From Gelatoporia subvermispora B (taxonomy: Eukaryota > Basidiomycota > Agaricomycetes > Polyporales > Gelatoporiaceae), in assembly GCA_000320605.2 (NCBI GenBank), contig KB445795.1, positions 1,598,693 through 1,662,692 on the forward strand: a DNA stretch of 64,000 nucleotides, read 5' to 3'. The notes beneath the pieces are model-generated. The model was not told the DNA's origin and did not search any database. It worked only from the letters and a program-made list of their open reading frames with translations. The number at the start of each line of letters is the position of its first letter. Within the stretch, counting starts at the first letter, position 1. The position numbers and the translations under genes were made by a program. Positions 58,568-64,000 of this stretch are shown one piece after another.

Positions 58568-60077
58568 ATGAACCTGGACAAGATGGAGCGGACAGGTCTC
58601 CCCTCATTTCGTTCAAGCTCTCTACCCAGTTCTCTACAGCAGAGACGTCCGGGGACCCTTGACCTTTCAGGCCCTCGACGCGATTCTGGATTTATAACCA
58701 GCGGAGGACCCATCACACCCCCAATCTCGCCCGGGCATAGTGAAGAAGGGGAGCCATCAATAATAATTGACTCTGAACCGCGTTACAGCCACGGAAGCGA
58801 ATTCCGGTCGTCCGAGAACGAACTCCCTACACCACAATCACAGACACAGATGGAGGAGCATGAGCGACAATCAGAGGACGCGATGGATGTGGATCGAGTA
58901 CCTTCCGGCTCTCCGCGACCGCCGCTGCGTCATTTGGACGACGAGCCTCCACATCTGGAAATGAGTTCACTGAAACTTACCGATTTTGAGGTAAAAGGCA
59001 CCTTGGGTACGTCCCTTTACCAGCTTTAATGTCACTACTTCAACCTTAGGCCCTTCCCAGGATCGGGCACCTTTGCCCGGGTCTTATTGGTGCGCGCGCG
59101 TTCGGCGCCACTCCAACAACGACCCCAAAATGTCTACGCGCTGAAGGTTATGCGTAAGACCGACCTCGTTCGCCTGCGGCAAGTTGAACATGTGAACGCT
59201 GAACGATACATTCTATCACGTGTTCGCCATCCCTTCCTCGTCGACCTCTACGCCACGTACCAAGACAGCCTCAACGTCTACATGTTGATGTCCTACGTGC
59301 CGGGTGGTGAACTATTCACTCACTTGCGGAGAGCACGCCGATTCACTCCGGATGTCACTCGTTTCTATCTCGCGACCATCATTCTGGCGCTCAAATACCT
59401 TCATTCTTACAACATCATATATCGTGACTTGAAGCCGGAAAACCTCCTGCTGGACTCCCGAGGATACATCCGTCTGACAGACTTTGGCTTCGCGAAGGTT
59501 GTCAATGATCGTACCTGGACGGTTTGCGGCACTCCGGAATATCTCGCACCTGAGATCATTCAATCTGACGGCCATGGAAAGGCGGCGGATTGGTGGGCGT
59601 GTGGCATTCTCTGCTACGAGATGCTCGTTGGATATCCACCATTCTACGACGAGAACACGTACGGGATTTATGAGAAGATTCTGAAAGGCAGAATCCAGTG
59701 GCCGAGTTCAATGGACTGGCTGTCGAAAGCCTTAATAAAGGCATTCTTGCACCCAGACAGGACGAAGCGGCTAGGGAATCTCATTGGTGACACTCAAGAC
59801 GTTTTAGACCATCCATGGTTCCGCGGAGTAGATTGGGACGCTCTGCAACGACGAGAGATAAGGGTGAGTCGAGCGACCTTACGTCGGCATCTTTTAATAT
59901 TTACGCGCCACTCAGGCACCTATCATTCCCCAAGTTTCCTCCCTGGATGACACGCGTCATTTTACGCACCTACCTCTGCCCCCTGCAGAAGATATCCCAG
60001 GCCTCATACGAGAGGAGCCGGCTCCGCTGCTCCAACAACGTTTCGATCCTATCTCGTATCAATTCCTCGAGTTCTGA
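58568..60077 (+). CDS. cAMP-dependent protein kinase catalytic subunit-like (AGC kinase)
   Basis: Ser/Thr kinase of the PKA group. About 140 disordered N-terminal residues (MNLDKMERTGLPSFRSSSLP, many Ser/Pro) precede the domain. The Gly-rich loop GSGTFARV is formed across an intron, with YALKVMRK carrying the ATP Lys. The hinge is MLMSYVPGGELFTHLRRARR. The catalytic loop IIYRDLKPENLLLD has Tyr in place of the usual His, normal for PKA. DFGFAKVVNDRTWTVCGTPE supplies the DFG and the activation-loop Thr. The C-lobe continues DWWACGILCYEMLVGYPPFY and HPWFRGVDWDALQRREIR. After the last intron come APIIPQVSS and the terminal hydrophobic motif YQFLEF. All catalytic residues are present. Confidence 0.94.
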
Positions 60078-60709
60078 TTTACGCGCTGATCAATGGGTCT
60101 TTACTCTTGCTCTTGGACAGACGGGGCCAGGGATGTCCGAAGTGGACTGATGTCCGTTCACCGGCTTGGGCGCGACTAAACAGCTTGGGATGTCCCTGTT
60201 ACGACCGCAGCTGGCACGGTCGTGCGCCACATCTGGGATTCTTGTTGGCTTCCCCTCCTTTTGTGTTATCCTTTCTTGCTGTATCCTTTCCTATACTGTC
60301 CCTGCTTGCGCCGTTTCATGATGAGGGACGGTCTACCGAACTGCTCTCGCGCAATACCCTCGAGCTGTATCATTTGATATTTACCACACTGTATGATGTC
60401 TCTCCTTTGGATTAGTGTGTCTTTAGTGCATCATCTCCTATTCGATGTTCGTGTAAATTGTCAGTATATCACCTTCCTGTCTTTTTGCTTCTTTTTCGTG
60501 CTATTTGGCCTTATAGAGACGTGGCTAACGTACGCATGTAACCAAATGTATCCCGACAACAGTCAGCTACAAAATGCGGATGGCTCGTGTGACGCCCGTG
60601 AGTAGATCTCGATCTCGATCTGCATCGGGATCTCGCAGACGCTGGCGACTTTTCATCGTCCTTCCTGTACGCGCGCCACCTGCTTCCTATACCTGAAAAT
60701 CCAACCACG
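60078..60709. other. Intergenic region
   Basis: This 632-bp stretch lies between tandem genes. No ORF looks coding. GATCTC/GATCTG repetition appears near 60605-60640, just before the ssf1 leader. Confidence 0.5.
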
Positions 60710-62231
60710 ATGGCTCGCAAGCGCAAGAACCGTACGCACCTGAAAGGTGGGGTTGCCTCCAATCCCGGAAAATCGGAGGGTCCCAAGTCATTCGTGATCA
60801 AGCACGGACAGGTCGGCTCGTCTCTCACCCAACTTGTCCGTGATATGCGCAAGGTCATGGAGCCCAATACCGCCAGTCGTCTAAGGGTCAGTGATACAAT
60901 CTCAAAATATCTCATGCTGCGCGAGTAGTGAAGCTGATGCCGCGTGCAAGTGAAGGAACGAGCCCGCAACAAACTGAAAGACTTCTTCGTTATGGCTGCA
61001 CCCCTGGGCGTCACTCATCTTCTTGCATTCACCGTCACCGACATTGCACCATCTCTCCGGATTGTGCGACTGTCATCTGGGCCTACGCTGAGCTTCCGGA
61101 TAGAGCGGTACAGTCTAGTCAAAGACATCATCACGACATCCCGAAGAGCTCGCAGTATGGGCAGTGTGGAATACCTCAGTCCACCCCTGGTGAGGATCAA
61201 TTACCGCTTTAACCCAGACGACCATGCTAAACCTCTGCCAAATAGCTCGTATTAGCTTCCTTCCCTCAACCTGGTCCTTCCACCCCGCCCCACCTGACTC
61301 TCCTGATGAAGACCTTCCAAACGCTCTTCCCGCCTCTTTCACCACAAAAGCTTTCTCTTTCATCCGCGCGACGTGTGGTGCTAGTATCATACAATGCAGA
61401 ACGAGGCACAGTTGATTTCCGGCATTACCTCATCACTGTGAAGCCGTACGGTGTATCAAGACGTGTGCGGAAGATCCTTGAAGGTGCATCCAAGTCGTCT
61501 TCAGGGAAGACCCTTGACCTCGGCAATGAAAAGGACGTCGCGGACTTCCTACTGCGCAAGAAAGGTGAACCAGGGCCGGGAGGCGACGATGGGTACGAAT
61601 CTGCAGCGTCATCGGCCTCAAGTGTGGCAGGTGACGATGTAGACGCGGTATCGTTGGCGGATGACTATGTAGGAAGGAATAATAAGAAGGGCCAGAGGAG
61701 GGCAGTACGCCTCGACGAGATCGGTCCGCGGATGGAGCTGCGGCTGATCAAAATCACCGAAGGCTTGCCTGGCAAGGAAGGAGAAGTCATTTATCATGAG
61801 TTCGGTAGGTGGTCTTTTGTAGTCCAATGTACACAGCGCATGCTCAACTCCCGGCATTGACAGTCAAGAAGTCAAAGGCCGAAGCTACTGCGCAAAAAGC
61901 CGAGCACAGGGAGAAGGAGAAGCTGCGCAAACAACGCAGAGACGAGCAGGAAAGAAATGTGCAGAGGAAGAAGGCAATGGCTGCAGGCAAAGACGAGAAT
62001 GCAGAAGCAGACAGCGGCGAAGAAGAGGGTCCTGATGAAGATGAAGTATCCGGGGTCGAAGATGAGGAAGTAGAGTACGAAGATGAAGGCGCATGGGACG
62101 AGGAAGAAGAATTCAGTGGAGGGGAGGGGGACGAGAGCGGAGAAGAGATGGAAACAGGTGAATTGAGTGAGAGCGACGATGACGTGCCGATGCCCCCTCC
62201 CAAAAAACAGAAGACCAGAGGCAAGCGGTAG
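60710..62231 (+). CDS. ssf1: Ribosome biogenesis protein Ssf1 / Peter Pan, Brix domain
   Basis: Nucleolar factor for large-subunit (27S pre-rRNA) maturation. The start is MARKRKNRTHLKGGVASNPG at 60710. The Brix domain reads KSFVIKHGQVGSSLTQLVRD, MRKVMEPNTASRLR and ERARNKLKDFFVMAAPLGVT. Next come LAFTVTDIAPSLRIVRLSSG and PTLSFRIERYSLVKDIITTS. After an intron the frame continues LVLASFPQPGPSTPPHLTLL, TFQTLFPPLSPQKLSLSSAR, VVLVSYNAERGTVDFRHYLI and MELRLIKITEGLPGKEGEVI. A basic coiled coil and a very acidic Glu/Asp tail end in PPPKKQKTRGKR. Three introns. Length and domain order are normal. Confidence 0.95.
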
Positions 62232-62372
62232 GGACCACACCACTGTATCGATTGTTCTGGCATGCATGCTATTTCCTGTCTCGTGAGCGGAGGAATATAT
62301 TGTTCTACTACACGAAGTATATATCATACAAGAAAGGGACGATAAAATGGCCATCGGCAGCCAAGTACTTGA

Positions 62373-63137
62373 TCACGGACGTGGCTGCACGGGGTTCGCA
62401 GGGGCAGGGTCCTTCCGAAGGCTGCCAACCCATCGTTCCCAGAATCGCTCGGCACGCAGCTTGACGGCTTCCCAATTGTCGAATGCAGGTCGCACATCGA
62501 GGTAGAAGGAAACATTGCTAGCGGGGGGACCAGCAGTGTGCCCTGTGTAGAAGTCGATGATGTACCGCATGCGGACGCCGCATCGATCGACTACCCAATC
62601 ATGCCTGTCGAACGGTGGTGCATATCTTCTGCGGGGTTAGAGAACAGGACATAGTGTGAGATGGGCAGAGCCGTACCCTAGGAGCGTCTTCCATCGCGCA
62701 CGCAATGACCTCTCCCCTGGTCGACCCTTGAAGCTGACCAGTTTTACACCACCACACTTCTCCCCACCCTGGCCTGCCTCCCACCTCATAACCTCCGCCC
62801 ATGCACGCTCGTTTACGGCGTTATGGATGGGCACAATAACTTTCATGTCCGCCTCCTGTGGGTCGTGGTTCTTGCGTGCCATTGCTGCATAGAACTGCGC
62901 TTGTGAGGGGTATACCCAATGTCCGCCATCAGACTTTGGTATTGAAGATGTCTCGCGGTCTAGTGGGAGATGCGTAGGTGCGCCATTTATATGGATTTTC
63001 GAGTGGTCAGATGAAGCCTGTTGATCGGGCGATGAGAAGAATCGCGACCAGGAAGATGTTGGTTGTGAGTGATCGACAGGGCATTTCTCTGGGAGAGTCG
63101 AGTGGTCGACTGGGCATTTTGATGATGAGGCCGACAT
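62373..63137 (-). CDS. cyc3: Holocytochrome c synthase (cytochrome c haem lyase)
   Basis: Attaches haem covalently to apocytochrome c in the mitochondrial intermembrane space. The start is MSASSSKCPVDHSTLPEKCP at 63137, with two Cys-Pro haem-regulatory motifs (KCPVDHS twice). The conserved body includes GGHWVYPSQAQFYAAMARKN, NAVNERAWAEVMRWEA and CGGVKLVSFKGRPGERSLRA. After an intron come RYAPPFDRHDWVVDRCGVRM, RYIIDFYTGHTAGPPASNVS and FYLDVRPAFDNWEAVKLRAE. The His in RHDW and the YIIDFY stretch are family hallmarks. Exons are complete. It is divergent from the nitronate monooxygenase gene, with 269 bp between starts. Confidence 0.95.
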
Positions 63138-63406
63138 GAGTGAAATGTGCCGGAGGAGAATGGACGCGCAGTATAATCTGCAACCTGTGCACGCGGCCAA
63201 AATGGCAAGCCTCTGATTCGCCAAAGCCATGTGACCGCCGGCACCGGGCTTGCTCCTGCCGACCTGCTCGACCATCATGCTCGATTCGACCCCGCTCGTC
63301 CCGTATATAAGTATGTAACATCCCAGGGAATGGAGATTGTTTCGACCCGTTATTTCTTTGTCCACAGCGAGAGTCAAATAGTTCGTTCCGATCGTCCTGA
63401 ATAATC

Positions 63407-64000
63407 ATGCCGTCCTCGTCACCTGTGTTCTCAACGCCACTCACGAGGCTATTCAAGATTAACCACCCGGTCATGCTTGCAGGTATGTTACGTAGTCGAT
63501 AAACATTTGAGAAGGCATTATGGATTGTGCAACAGGCATGAATGTTGCGGCGGGGCCGAGACTTGCGGCAGCTGTCACAAATGCTGGTACGGTGACCGTA
63601 TATTATGCGTACAGAAGATAAACATCTCATCGTGGTGCACAGGTGGCATCGGTGTCATTGGCGGGCTTCGTCAAAGCCCAAAGATGCTACAAGATACCAT
63701 TGATGAACTCAAGAGCCAGCTGGAGGATCCCAACGCGCCATTCGGCGTTGACCTGCTGATCCCCCAGGTCGGAGGAAATGCGCGAAAGACTAATGTCGAT
63801 AATATTTCTCCGTAACGTCTGACAATGTCACTGATTGTGCGTGCAGTATGACTACACAAAAGGCCAGCTACCAGAACTTACTGAGGTAATAATCCGTAAC
63901 AAGGCTGCGCTGTTCGTGTGCGCGGTTGGCGTGCCGCCGAAGGAAATGGTGGACAGACTTCATGCTGCGGGAATCGTCGTCATGAAGTGAGTGAAGTTGG
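63407..64000 (+). CDS. Nitronate monooxygenase (2-nitropropane dioxygenase family), 3' part outside window
   Basis: FMN-dependent TIM-barrel enzyme that oxidises alkyl nitronates. The start is MPSSSPVFSTPLTRLFKINH at 63407, followed by PVMLAG, then across introns MNVAAGPRLAAAVTNA and GGIGVIGGLRQSPKMLQDTI. Next are LEDPNAPFGVDLLIPQVGGN, ARKTN, YDYTKGQLPELTEVIIRNKA and FVCAVGVPPKEMVDRLHAAG, ending at IVVMK beside a GTGAGT donor at the window edge. The FMN phosphate site and the catalytic His normally lie downstream, beyond the window. Confidence 0.93.

Noticed and set aside
1..64000. CRISPR arrays, bacterial operons or phage genes
   Set aside because: The window is intron-rich eukaryotic DNA. 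No regularly spaced repeats or prokaryotic gene families were seen.

Overview
The window is fungal nuclear DNA, almost certainly from an agaricomycete basidiomycete. Genes on both strands are broken by many 45-65 bp GT-AG introns, spacing is tight, and the protein set is typical of that group. A secreted haem cytochrome carrying a CBM1 cellulose-binding module and a secreted copper radical oxidase suggest a wood or litter decayer. Species is not determinable by eye. Gene coordinates span start codon to stop codon including introns. I traced splice sites by frame continuity and homology memory, not by alignment.

Layout. 1-3.1 kb: Zn2Cys6 transcription factor (minus, runs off the left edge). 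4.6-7.0 kb: DHHC palmitoyltransferase of the Erf2 type. 7.19-11.50 kb: a complete hAT transposon with a perfect 8-bp target-site duplication, 15-bp terminal inverted repeats and an apparently intact multi-exon transposase, inserted about 215 bp upstream of the erf2 start codon. 11.7-19.4 kb (all minus): Sac/hSac2 phosphoinositide phosphatase, proteasome beta-5, SAM methyltransferase. 20.1-21.8 kb: UBC9 and SNU13, convergent. 22.3-26.0 kb (plus): AA8-CBM1 cytochrome, a retropepsin-fold protein that seems to lack its catalytic Asp, and mitoribosomal mS38. 26-28.3 kb: a gene-poor stretch, then a TATA-driven unknown gene. 28.5-34.5 kb (minus): F-box protein, GPI mannosyltransferase Gpi10, Bud27/URI-like protein, the last head-to-head with PNO1. 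36.1-38.6 kb: a second F-box-like gene. 39.1-45.3 kb: SDR-like protein and copper radical oxidase, separated by a very GC-rich 2 kb stretch with no credible gene. 45.6-52.5 kb (minus): the Arf exchange factor Gea/GBF1 and proteasome alpha-4. 52.9-64 kb: C78 (ZUFSP-like) peptidase, TFIIH subunit Tfb3/MAT1, LigB-type dioxygenase, PKA-like catalytic subunit, ribosome factor Ssf1/PPAN, holocytochrome c synthase, and the 5' part of a nitronate monooxygenase cut by the right edge.

Functional themes. Most genes are conserved housekeeping: secretory pathway and lipid signalling (erf2, Sac, gpi10, Gea), ubiquitin/SUMO/proteasome (pre2, pre6, ubc9, C78, F-box proteins), ribosome and RNA work (pno1, ssf1, snu13, mS38), and signalling (PKA). 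The accessory content is the hAT element, the two extracellular redox genes, the unknown gene near 27.5 kb and the GC-rich block. I found no prokaryote-type defence or CRISPR system. The most notable items are the intact hAT copy, the Asp-less retropepsin-like protein with a possible ubiquitin-like N-terminus, and two GC-AG introns.
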